Assembly (NCBI GenBank): GCA_015179025.1
Contig: WHUX01000172.1
Location: 48,840-112,839, forward strand
Origin: Terfezia claveryi
Taxonomy: Eukaryota > Ascomycota > Pezizomycetes > Pezizales > Pezizaceae
DNA: 64,000 nucleotides
Direction of reading: 5' to 3'
The position numbers were made by a program, and so were the translations under genes. Shown piece by piece: positions 48,797 through 57,951 of the stretch. Every line of letters starts with the position of its first letter. Within the stretch, counting starts at the first letter, position 1. Below the pieces are notes generated by a model. It made no database searches and had not been told where the DNA came from. It saw only the letters and a list, made by a program, of their open reading frames with translations.

Positions 48797-49465
48797 CTAC
48801 CGTCGGTTGAGCAGCTTGGTGGTGGTAAAGTACTCAAGGTTTTTATGGTCGGAAAGTACTTCGATAATTCCCTTGACTGACTCCAGGTGTGGCCTCCATT
48901 CCTCGAATGCTTGTACAATGGCCATCAGCTCCTTGTCATAGATCTCGTAGTTGCACTCAGCTGGGGAATGCTTCTTTGAGAAATAGGCTACTGGGTGGAG
49001 GACTCCATCAACATACTGGAATAGGATTCTGGCGGAGACATAGTCAGAGGCGTCCGTTTCCATGATGCACTCGCTATCGGGGTCAAAATAGGCCAGGATT
49101 AGGGCTGAGCAGAAGGCTTCCTTGAGGTTTTGGAAGGCGGATTGGGCTTCTGGATTCTAGTGGAAGGCCCTTTTTGTCAAGTATGAGCCAGCTTCTACCT
49201 TCGTTTTCATCAAGGCCGTCAGAGGTGCTGCGATTCTTGAGTATACCAGGATAAATTAGTGGTAGAAGTTGGCAAATCCTAGGAAGGCTTGCACATCCTT
49301 CAAATTGGCTGGGGTTTCCCACTCTTAGATTGCAGCAACTTTGGCGGGGTCTACCCTAATACCTTCTGTAGTTATGATCAAGCCCAGGTACTTCACTTCT
49401 TGGACGTGGAATTCGCATTTTTCAGGCTTAAGGTACAGCCCAGCCTGCTTCAGCTTCTCCAAGAC
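48797..49465 (-). pseudogene. gypsy-2B RNase H and RT palm/thumb
   Basis: RNase H at 48797-49063 ([35 protein letters not shown]). RT connection at 49083-49465 in broken frames. At 48800-48815 a stop replaces one codon of the LLNRRQARW stretch. Confidence 0.82.
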
Positions 49466-50863
49466 TTACCTGATATGGATTTTGTGCTCTGCCAGAGTAT
49501 TTGAATAGATCAAGATATCGTCAATGTAAGCTATGCAGAACACATCCAGGAAGTCTCGTAGAGTGTCATTAATAAAGTGTTGGAAAGAGGCCGGGGTATT
49601 GGTTAAGCCGAAGGGCATGATGTTGTACTCGAAGTAGCTATAACGTGTATGGAAGGCAGTTTTCCACTCCTCCCCCTCAGCGATCCGTACCAGGTTGTAC
49701 GCTCCTCTCAAGTCCAATTTGGTGAACCATTTTGCCTTGGAAAGCCTGGCTAATGTCTCTTGGATTAGAGGTAGGGGGTACCTGTTTTTGACCATTATCT
49801 CGTTCAGGCTATGATAATCAACACACAACCAAAGAGAGCTATCCAATTTCTTCATGAACAGTACAGGAGCACCAGCTGGGGAAGAGCTGTGCCGAATGAA
49901 GCTTTTATTCAAGTTCTCCTCCAGGTACTTCTTCAGGGCCTCCAATTCCACTCGGGACATTCCGTAAAGGGGCCCATAGGGGGGGGTCTTACCCTCTACT
50001 AGCAGAATTGTGTGGTCATATGGTCGGTGGAATGCTAGCTTCTCCGCAGCTTTTTCCGAGAACAGATCAATGAACTTGTGATATTTATCCAGGACCATGG
50101 CCTTCCACTCCTCCTTAGGCCACATCTTATTGATTTCCAGGTTTACCTCATGTATAGACAGGGCATGAGCCTTCAGCTTGTGCCTCCTGGTGAGGTAAGC
50201 GAAAGCCCCTGCCCTGATAAAGCTAACGTTGAGGGACTTTGGGGTCACCAGGGGGATAGAGGGGACAGGGGAAATAGGGGGAACAGGGGAAACAGGGGGA
50301 ACAGGGGGAACAGGGGTAAACGAGGAGTGGGCAGCATTGATGTACACGGGCTGGTATACCACTTGGGCTGGGTGGATTATCGGGGGTGGTAATGCGCATA
50401 GCCTCGTGATGGTGATTTTTGGACCTCCACAGTTTTTTCTGCAATAATAGCTGTTGAATTGCAAGGTGTATGAGCCGAAGCTGACTGACACATTATGCAT
50501 TCTGAGCCAGAAGATCCCAAGCACAATTGGATATTTTAGTTTGGTCACAAATATTGGGAGGTCCTCCGAATGGACTCCAATGGCACTGAGCAGACACGCG
50601 AGGTCAATAATAGCCCCAGAAGAGATGGGGCAGCCATCAATGACGTCGAGAAGGCGGGGGGTCTTTAACTTTGAGATTGGTATGGAATTTTTACTAACGA
50701 AGGCCTGATCAATGAATGCAATTCCCGAAGCACCACAATCAATGAGAGCTGATGTTACCACTGTTTTACCATTGAATTTAATAGTTATTGGTACTATAAA
50801 ATGCTCGCTAAACAAGCGAGATTCATCAACAGACATAAGTGCAGGCAAAGAAAATGCAGACAA
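49466..50863 (-). CDS. gypsy-2B protease and reverse transcriptase
   Basis: A 465-codon open frame. The protease motif is ALIDCGASGIAFIDQAF near residue 40, followed by a Pro/Val linker (SPVPPISPVPSIPLVTP). RT blocks are [40 protein letters not shown] and AYIDDILIYSN, so the catalytic Asp pair is intact. This is the best preserved PR-RT of the family within the window. The upstream gag and downstream RNase H are broken, so it is not a working element. Confidence 0.88.
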   Translation of the reverse strand: MSAFSLPALMSVDESRLFSEHFIVPITIKFNGKTVVTSALIDCGASGIAFIDQAFVSKNSIPISKLKTPRLLDVIDGCPISSGAIIDLACLLSAIGVHSEDLPIFVTKLKYPIVLGIFWLRMHNVSVSFGSYTLQFNSYYCRKNCGGPKITITRLCALPPPIIHPAQVVYQPVYINAAHSSFTPVPPVPPVSPVPPISPVPSIPLVTPKSLNVSFIRAGAFAYLTRRHKLKAHALSIHEVNLEINKMWPKEEWKAMVLDKYHKFIDLFSEKAAEKLAFHRPYDHTILLVEGKTPPYGPLYGMSRVELEALKKYLEENLNKSFIRHSSSPAGAPVLFMKKLDSSLWLCVDYHSLNEIMVKNRYPLPLIQETLARLSKAKWFTKLDLRGAYNLVRIAEGEEWKTAFHTRYSYFEYNIMPFGLTNTPASFQHFINDTLRDFLDVFCIAYIDDILIYSNTLAEHKIHIR

Positions 50864-50904
50864 AGATAAATAGCCCTATGCAGGTCCCTTGCTAGTGTCA
50901 GTAA

Positions 50905-52069
50905 CTAGGCAAGAGACAGGGCTTTTCCTAACTCATCAACCTCCTTGATCCTGGATTCGGAGATGGCGTGTGCGGCCATCGAGCAGTTTTTGCGGAGGGG
51001 ACATGCCGCGATAAAATGGTCCCCTTTTCCATATGCTATGCATAGCCCGTTCATCCGGCGGCGATCTCTCTCCTTCTGGGTTAACTGTAGCCTACCTGCG
51101 GATAGGTCCATGGGGGCAGCCTCACCCACTACCAAGGAGTGGTACACAGGCTTGTTGACTGGTGTGAGTTGTTGTTGTTAGGTGCGTGCTGTCAGGAATG
51201 GTGTACGGGGAGTCGAGGTTGGGAGTGTTTTTTGGAGGGCTCTGAGTGCCGCTGTCTAATGTTCCACTCAGCTAGCTTGTTCAATAAGTTCCTCCAGAGT
51301 TTTGGTCGGTAGACAGTAAACCAGAGCCTTTTTCAGCTCGAAGGTAAGCCCGTCTTTGAACTAATCGAGCTTGGCTTTGTCATTCCAATTGAGCTCTGCT
51401 GCTAGCCTGGAGAACCCAGCGACATAGGCTGACAGTTCATTGTGTTTTTGCTTGAGGTCTCGCAGGGCTCTGCTAGCAGTTCCTTTAGGGTCAGGGTCCC
51501 CGAAGGCTCAGTCCAGGATTGCCATTAGTGCCGGGATATCTACCAGATCAATTCCCGTTGCCTTGATGAAGGGCTATACCTGGTCCATAGCTTTACCCTC
51601 TAGTAGACCATAGACGTATGAGAGCTGGTGGTGAACCGTGGGGAACTTTGCCGAGTCCCCAGAGAGTTTTATTTGCACAGAGTTTTTCTATGCTTGTAAT
51701 CGGCCCCGGTCCCCATTAAACTTGGGTGTGGTTGGTAGGTCTTGTGTTTTCGGGTTCTTTGGACCATTGGCCAGGTCTAAAGCGTGAGTCAATCTCCAAA
51801 TGGTTATCCTGTCCTCTGCTGCATCTTCTCGGAGGAGGGTTATTTCATCTTCGACTTCTCAGATTCGCCTTTCGGCTTTCTGGAGGTCCGCTCCTTGTTG
51901 TTCACCAATGGTATAAGTATCTGTGAAGATCTCGATTACAGTTCATCGATATGTTGATAGTTCTACTGGGTCTGATAGGATAGGAGTCGCCCTCCAGGCT
52001 GCGAATCTATCGGTAGGTAGTATAATGTTCGCGGACATCATACCGGTTGGTCTGAAAGATCCAACGTAG
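50905..52069 (-). pseudogene. gypsy-2B gag remnant
   Basis: Nucleocapsid part at 50905-51147 with LCIAYGKGDHFIAACPLR, where the second Cys of the knuckle has become Tyr. Capsid sequence lies at 51270-51700 in broken frames. Confidence 0.78.
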
Positions 52070-52580
52070 TGTGATGTGGGCTCTAGGGACAAGGTGACCA
52101 AGAGGTATGCTAGGGAGAAGGCAGGGGCTAGGGCAAGACACATGTAGGAACGCTACATGTGTGACTAGGGGAAGGCTGGGACAGGGGGGCAAGGGCAAGA
52201 GGCAAGAGGGGCAGAGAGCAAGGGGCAGGAGACACGCGGAGGCAGTTGCCACGTGTGTCGGAGGGGGGCAGCTGTGCTGCAGAGTTATTCATAGGACAAG
52301 GTAAGACGAGGGGGTGTACAAGGGAGGTATACCTTCACGGAGAGGCAAGGTCCTATATTTGGTATACAAGACATTGGATGGGGATCCAACAACAGTATGA
52401 AGGACAGGGGCTACATATATACATGATTCCGGGCCAAGGCAATGAAAGGAATAAGCTTCCCGAGATCCCTATCTTAGAAGTCAAGCAGGATAGCAATAAC
52501 CTATCACCTGCGTCACAGGTGATAAGCCATTACCTGTGTCGCAGGTGATGACAAGGACAACTAAGCACGCAGTTGTGACA
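52070..52580 (-). repeat. gypsy-2B 5' LTR
   Basis: On the minus strand it starts TGTCACAACTGC. Two TATCACCTG palindromes lie at 52502-52524 and 52528-52550. A stem-loop ACACATGTAGG...CTACATGTGT is at about 52137-52161. Confidence 0.88.
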
Positions 52581-53670
52581 ATACGAAAAAAATTCGAGAA
52601 ACATACAAGAAACTACTTGGACCCCCGCTATCGTGGGAGTGAGCTAAGGACTGGAAAAGGCAAAAGGTAAATGGGGTGCTCAAAGCAGGGATTAAGGAGG
52701 CCGAACACGCCACTACTACTGGAAGGGCAATAGGCACCTGAAGGGCCTCGTTAACTGATATGGAATAAGGCAACTTTGAACAACTGGTTCAAAGGACTTG
52801 CGACCTAATGTTTATCTGCAAAAAGGCATATATTTTGTACCAGTGGCATCAGCTATCCAACGAGCAGAAGCGAGTCTATTTAGAATTACAGGAGCAAGAA
52901 GAGCTCCCCGAATTCAAAATTCCCAATGCTAAGTTGGAAGCAATAGGGGTAAAGCCAGTACAGCAATTCGCAGTAGTCATTAGCATTGTACCAATCAACT
53001 ACTAAGCCTATGCCCAATTTGATGAGCCAACCGAATGTGACATAGTGTCTGGGCATGGGACTAGTGATACAGGGCCCAACACACCACTAGCAATTGATAG
53101 CAGGATGCAGACTATATAAGAGGAGTTGGCTGAGGGGGGTGCCGACGATTGCTTAAGTAATGAGGATATTGGGATGGATATTGAAGAGGTAGATGTTTTC
53201 TCGTGCTTGATCTAAATCTGAGAACTTTACTCACAAGTAGATAGGACTATGATGACAAATCCAACAAGCAAGATAATAACGAAGATATAGGACTATGGGG
53301 CCGATGGGTAGCTTCAGAGGGTTCTTCAGAAGAAGAAGCTCAATCAACTGAATCTGACTCCAGCAAACAGGGAAAGGCATTGTCAGTACCTAGCGGAGAT
53401 AGGCCTGCTGAATTGCTTTCAAGCGACACCGAAGATGGGGACTATAGGGATTCCACCAAGGAGAACGATTGCAAAGTCAATGAATGAGTATATCAGCGGA
53501 TTTTACATCAAGGTACTGCAATGATAACAAGCGACAACAATAAAGATGACAAAGGCGAGAAGCAAGTCGCAGGCGATGATGGGGGGAAAGATGAGCCAGC
53601 AGATGAGAATGAGGGTGGGTATGATGATGAAGGTGACAATTACAGTGAGGATGGGGAAGAAGCAAACTAG
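52581..53670 (+). pseudogene. hAT cargo gene 3, 3' part
   Basis: The frame continues from 46384 across the gypsy-2B insertion: RETYKKLLGPPLSWE, DWKRQKVNGVLKAGIKEAEH, then at 52808-53005 AYILYQWHQLSNEQKRVYLE. The pattern W-x2-LS-xx-xK-x2-Y resembles the C-terminal half of an HMG box, but the N-terminal half is not evident. Acidic segments follow near 53254-53487 (EGSSEEEAQSTESDSSKQGK) and 53521-53670 (DDEGDNYSEDGEEAN), perhaps as further exons. Stops near 52741, 52762, 53003 and 53117 mark decay; most fit C-to-T changes. Confidence 0.5.
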
Positions 53671-54349
53671 GGAGGAGAATGGGAACTAATTTGAATTTCT
53701 TTTTAGTGTCACAGATGGAAAACATGTCACAGATGGAAAACTTATCACAGATGGAAATCATATCATGGATGGAGAACTTGTCACGGATGCTGTGAATGGT
53801 CGTTCGTTAATAATTTTCTGAGGTTTAATTGTATCTACTACTTTTGTATTTGATTGTGTATTTTATTGTATCTTTGCTTGTATGTTTGTTGGATGACTAC
53901 AGCCTAAAGCAAGGGGTATTTCGTTTTGGTGTTATTTTTGGATGTCTACGGTGTATGTAAGAGATATTTTCTTTGTGCATTTTTTTGATGTCAACTGAGT
54001 ACGCTAGGGGGTATTTGTTTTAGAATTATGTATATCTCTATAGGGTATTTTCCTTGTATGTTTTTTTTGATATAAACAGGCTAATGTGGCGTAATACTAA
54101 GGTAACGTTTTTTTGTAACTCCCTTTGTTATGAGTGAGCTAACAGATAAGGATACAAATAAACAATGAATTATACTTTGTTATAGAGCTCAATGCTTGAG
54201 ATCAGTCTATTTTTCGTCCACTTCGTGCCCTCAGGAACATATATATACAAGCAAACTTACTATCCAAAACCTCAGATCCTTCGATTTGCAACCTTCAGTC
54301 AGTGTGGATATTACACTTACTCTTTTGTACCCCTGAATACACAGATATA
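53671..54349. other. Spacer before the histone-like gene
   Basis: Holds a TGTCACAGA cluster (53703-53793; units TGTCACAGATGGAAAAC, TATCACAGATGGAAATC, TGTCACGGATGC) and T-rich sequence. A TATA-like ACATATATATACAA is at 54238-54251, about 105 bases before the histone-like ATG. No other gene is seen. Confidence 0.6.
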
Positions 54350-55210
54350 ATGGCTGGAACAAAACAACGAGCTAGGAATGTCAAGACGATAGTACCCCCT
54401 ACGAGAGTACCTACAGTGGTCCCAAAAAAGAGAGGGGTACTCCCCAAAAAGAAAAGGGTACTCCCTAAAAAGAAAAGAGTAGTCCCACGAAAGAGAAGGG
54501 TAGATCGGCGTAACAACTCCCCCCAGTTCAATTTGAACTTGGAATGCTAAGTTTGTTGTCAGTGGCAATTATTAGACAAATTCGGAGACAACAGGCCAGC
54601 AGTCAATTAATCATTCCAAAGACTGTGTTCCGACGGTTATGTCGAGAGATCATACAGGATGTTAACACTCAATACAACAGTTATCCTACGATACTCTGTG
54701 GGCGGACAAATGTGGAGAGAATTGGCATCATAGCAACAAATGCCCTCTAAGAGGCTACGGAGGCATACCTCCATAAATTTTTGACAAGTAATAAAGCATA
54801 TATCGTAAGAAGGTCAGGGTGAGACTAACCAGGTGTATGAAATAGCAATCAACCTGTATGCAATACAGAGTGGAGACCGAAAACCATCACGCCAAATAAT
54901 TCTATGGAGGAATGTAGTATTGTGGCATCAGGTGGAAGCCAATCGGCTATGTGGGGGTAATGTGACCTACTGCCCTACACCCCAAGCACTACTAGTACTA
55001 CCATCACCCTCATTATCCACCTCATCATCCTCCTCATTATCCTCCTCATCATCACCGTCATTACTATCATTACCCTCATCATCATTATCATCAGAATCAT
55101 CGTCTTCACTATCACCATCAGTTTCACCGTCGACTAGATCACGGGCATCAGTTGGTGCCCCGCCATCTCCTGCAACTCCTCCTTCGCCAGCATTAGTTGG
55201 TACCCCATGA
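54350..55210 (+). pseudogene. Histone H3-like gene (divergent, possibly CenH3-type) inside the hAT element
   Basis: I read three exons: 54350-54509, 54563-54787, and from 54846. The introns are 53 and 58 bp, GT..AG; the second has GACTAAC 18 bases before its end. The N-terminus is MAGTKQRAR, close to the H3 start MARTKQTAR, followed by a basic tail with PKKKRV repeats. The Lys at position 4 of H3 keeps its context; the position-9 Lys is Asn. The fold region reads IRQIRRQQASSQLIIPK, then VFRRLCREIIQDV (alpha-N, alpha-1), a loop about 14 residues longer than in H3, then ALQEATEAYLHKFLT and INLYAIQ (alpha-2), then RQIILWRN (alpha-3). The Q of ALQEA is now TAA (54748). The frame stays open to 55210 as a Ser-rich extension, which may not be real. 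Length to the end of alpha-3 is about 150 residues. No other histone is seen nearby. Confidence 0.72.
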
Positions 55211-55341
55211 TCTCCTACAACACCTCCTTCACCAGTACCACTTACACCTTCAGCATGACCTACACTGCTGGCATTGCCTACATTGTCATTGCGTTCTGAC
55301 GATGTATGGGGAATGGAAGGAAGAGGCCAGGAGTAGGGCAT
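54967..55341 (-). other. Minus-strand acidic frame opposite the Ser-rich extension
   Basis: A 124-codon frame rich in Asp, Glu and Gly (DGDSEDDDSDDNDDEGNDSN). It arises from TCATCA-type simple sequence at 55010-55130 and mirrors the Ser-rich plus-strand frame. At most one of the two is real, and I cannot decide which. Confidence 0.3.
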
Positions 55342-55596
55342 TTGACTTTTTCTATAGGGTTCTTTTTTTGGGTTGTGTTATGTATTTGGGAGATAAATAT
55401 CTTATGATCAGCTCCGTTTTTTTTTTTTTTTTTTTTTTTTAGGTTATATAAAGTTGTGATGGTAGGAAATAGAATGTTAGGAGAGCTCATAATCTGGGTG
55501 AAACATAATTTGCCAGAATAGACAATTCTGTAACAACTTGAGGCAATTCCGTGACGACTATGGGACAGTGAGAAATGGCAACGATTCCATAACTAC
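55342..55596. other. Non-coding spacer with a long T run
   Basis: Contains 24 consecutive T at 55417-55440 and the motif copies TTCTGTAACAAC and TTCCGTGACGAC near 55525-55560. Confidence 0.6.
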
Positions 55597-55926
55597 AGAT
55601 CCGTCCTCCTGTTATGGATCCGTCCTCCTGTCACGGATCCATCCTCCTGTCACAGATCCGTCCTCCTGCCACGGATCCATCCTCCTGTCACAGATTGCCC
55701 CACCTGTCATGGATTTCTCCTTCTATTACTGACTTGAACTTTTCCTTCCTGCTCAATCCTTACCACCATTTCTCAACTGCGTTCTACTAGTGGCTAACCT
55801 TCCGTCCATTCCCCCGTCGTTCTCCTGTGTAATCTTACCCTGCCTTGCGTGCTAATGTGAATTACATTCATTGATACCTCATCAATTTCTGCACACTTTG
55901 ATTCTCATAAAACGAATCTTTTTAAT
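55597..55926 (+). repeat. Subterminal direct repeat, right copy
   Basis: Matches 38659-38952 in the same orientation, with more 19-bp GGATCCGTCCTCCTGTCAC units at its start. Confidence 0.8.
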
Positions 55927-56162
55927 CCAAGCAATCCGTAGTATGTTCAGTTAAATTTAAACCGAATTATATGAGAAACTGGTCCTCCAGTCGAGCAATA
56001 TATGTCAGTAGATGACACTAAGGCTTGGCGAGTAGTCGACGGCTACTTGGCACTGCCCCGAGTAATTCAGAGCAACATATAGCCGACTGGCCGAGTTGGA
56101 GGCTTGGGCAAAACTCGGCCGTCGGCGTGAGTCTTGGTGAGGCAGCACAGGGAAAAATCGCC

Positions 56163-56177
56163 TCGGTGTGTACACTA
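56163..56177 (-). repeat. hAT terminal inverted repeat, right
   Basis: TCGGTGTGTACACTA, the complement of TAGTGTACACACCGA. It is followed directly by the TSD copy GCTGCACT and by resumed integrase sequence. Confidence 0.78.
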
Positions 56178-57240
56178 GCTGCACTTGACTATGGACTTCG
56201 TAACAGGGTTGCCGGAAGATTCAGGGTTTAATACCATCTTAATAGTGGTGGATCAGTTGATGAAAATGAGGCATATTATACCTTGCTGGGATACCTGCTC
56301 TGCCCCAGAGTTAGCCAATCTCTACCTCAATAATATATTCTGATACCATGGCCTCCCTGAATCGATTGTATCTGACCGTAGCCCCCAGTTTACCTCAGAA
56401 TTCTGGCAAGCCTTCTGTGAACTTTTGGGAATCAAAGCACGTCTGTCCACAGCATATCACCTCCAGACGGATGGCCAATCAGAGAGGATGAATGCTATTA
56501 TGAAGCAATATCTGCGGGCCTTTGTCAATTACCAGCAGGATAACTGGGTTTCGTTGCTGGCCACCTACAAATTTGCTGCAAACAACTAGTTCTCGGAATT
56601 CTCCAAAACCTCGCCTTTCCTGGCTAACTACGGTTGGCACCCCCGGTTCATGGATGCCCTGGTGCCTCTGCGAAAAGCCAAAAAAGATGCCCCGGCCAAG
56701 GAGTTCGCGGTTGGAATCACTGAACTCCACCATACCCTGAAAGCTGAGCTGGGATATACACAAGCCAGGCAAGCTGAGTATGCCAATGGATCACAGCTGC
56801 CAGCCCCCAGACACCAGCCAGGAGACAGGGTGTGGCTCTCCAGCTAGCACTTCCGAACAGAACGCCCCTCCCACAAGCTGGATCATAAGTTCCTGGGCCC
56901 CTTTGAGTTATTGGCAGCTGTGGGAACTCACGCCTATCGATTGAGGTTTCCCAAAGACATCAAACGGCACCCAGTTGTTTATCTCTCCAAGATTGAGCCC
57001 ACTGTAGATGACCCTCTCCCAGGACAGAAACACCCCCCACCCTCTTTAGTGGTTATCGAAGGTGAGCAGGAATGGGAGGTGGAGGAGGTACTAGACTTGC
57101 GGAAGAGATATAGGCTTTTGTAGTATAAGGTTAAATGGTTGGGGGATAAAGAGTCAACCTGGCAACCTGCCGAAGATCTGGAAAATACACAGGACTTGGT
57201 TGCCCTGTTCCACCAACATTACCCCCGGAAGCCCCACCCT
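56178..57240 (+). pseudogene. gypsy-2A integrase core and chromodomain
   Basis: The integrase resumes at LHLTMDFV-equivalent sequence: FNTILIVVDQLMKMRHIIPC-like block, ESIVSDRSPQFTSEFW, ERMNAIMKQYLRAFVNYQ. The C-terminal part is at 56650-57123 (RLRFPKDIKRHPVVYLSKIE). The chromodomain reads WEVEEVLDLRKRYRLL, stop, YKVKWLGDKESTWQPAEDLE. Such a domain directs chromovirus integration to modified chromatin. Stops at 56341, 56587, 56845 and 57121 interrupt the frame. Confidence 0.88.
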
Positions 57241-57424
57241 GCCCCAAGATGTTCTTATCATCCTGAAATTGGTTATTAGGGTTGTTATTGTCGTAGTTAT
57301 TATTGGTACGTACTCCTGGCATTGGAGACGTGTTATGGGTTATTAGTTACTTGTCCGCCTTGTTTGTTTGTTTGTTTTTGCCTTGTCTTTTTGCCTTACT
57401 TTTCATCGATGGGGCTCCGAGCCT

Positions 57425-57437
57425 AAAGGGGGGATAG
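57425..57437 (+). other. gypsy-2A polypurine tract
   Basis: AAAGGGGGGATAG immediately before the LTR start TGTCACAACC. The complement is present next to the 3' LTRs of copies B and C. Confidence 0.88.
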
Positions 57438-57951
57438 TGTCACAACCGTCCTTTCATACCCAGGTTTGAGAGTCAGACGGGATTCCGTCCGACTCTCGTT
57501 ATTGTTGATTGATATTATTGTTATCTCTGTTTCCGAGATAAGGGGTCTTGGGAACCTTATTCCTTCTAGTGGCATTGGCCAGGAAGGAAGCCTGTATATA
57601 TAGCTTGCTCTCTCTGCCCTCTCGTTGGATCCCCATCCAATGTCTTATATATCCAATATAGGGCTTTGCTTCTCTCTCCGTTGGTGAATCTCCCTTATGC
57701 ACCTCCTTGTCTCACCTCGACTCTGCAGCCCTGCTGCCCACCCCGCGAACCTCCTGTCCTTGCCTTGCCTTGCCTGGCCTCTGCAGCCCTGCTGCCTCCT
57801 ACTACTCCTGTGTGCCTTTTTTGCCCTCACTCTTGCCCCTGTCCTAGCCTTTCCCCAGATCATACACCTAGCGCTCCTACATGTGCGATTCCCCCTTGCC
57901 ACTGCCCCGGCGTACCTCTTGGTCGCCTTGTCCCCCAGAGCCCTCGTTACA
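57438..57951 (+). repeat. gypsy-2A 3' LTR
   Basis: TGTCACAACCG ... CCTCGTTACA, with canonical TG..CA ends. TATA-like CTGTATATATAGC near 57592. Confidence 0.92.
57467..57498 (+). repeat. 32-nt hairpin, gypsy-2A 3' LTR
   Basis: TGAGAGTC, AG, AC, loop GGGATTCC, GT, CC, GACTCTCG. One loop change and one closing-pair change from the 5' LTR copy. Confidence 0.85.

Larger units (their letters stand above)
46390..52580 (-). mobile_element. gypsy-2B: chromovirus inserted in the hAT element
   Basis: 6,191 bp on the minus strand, with 511-bp LTRs at 46390-46900 and 52070-52580. Flanks are ATATA (46385-46389) and ATACG (52581-52585), a plausible five-base TSD with two transitions at the CpG. Gag, protease, RT, RNase H, integrase and a chromodomain remnant are recognisable. 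The PR-RT frame is still 465 codons long. It carries a different LTR hairpin from copy A. Confidence 0.92.
38440..56177. mobile_element. 17.7 kb hAT-type DNA transposon carrying several genes
   Basis: Bounded by an 8-bp TSD and by 15-bp terminal inverted repeats TAGTATGCGCATCGG and TAGTGTACACACCGA. These match at 10 of 15 positions, and all mismatches are transitions. ACTCGG/CCGAGT repeats cluster in both subterminal 200-bp zones. It contains a decayed hAT transposase on the minus strand (39400-42303), further genes at 42600-44880, 44989-45522 and 45973-53670, and a histone H3-like gene at 54350-55210. Gypsy-2B (46390-52580) is a later insertion; without it the element is about 11.5 kb. Repeat clusters built on TGTCACGGA sit between the genes. 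The size and gene load are unusual for hAT. Confidence 0.85.

Noticed and set aside
54544..54750. Independent small ORF starting at the ATG of 54544
   Set aside because: That ATG lies inside the predicted 53-bp intron. Splicing joins the H3-like tail to the H3-like core in frame, which explains both frames better.
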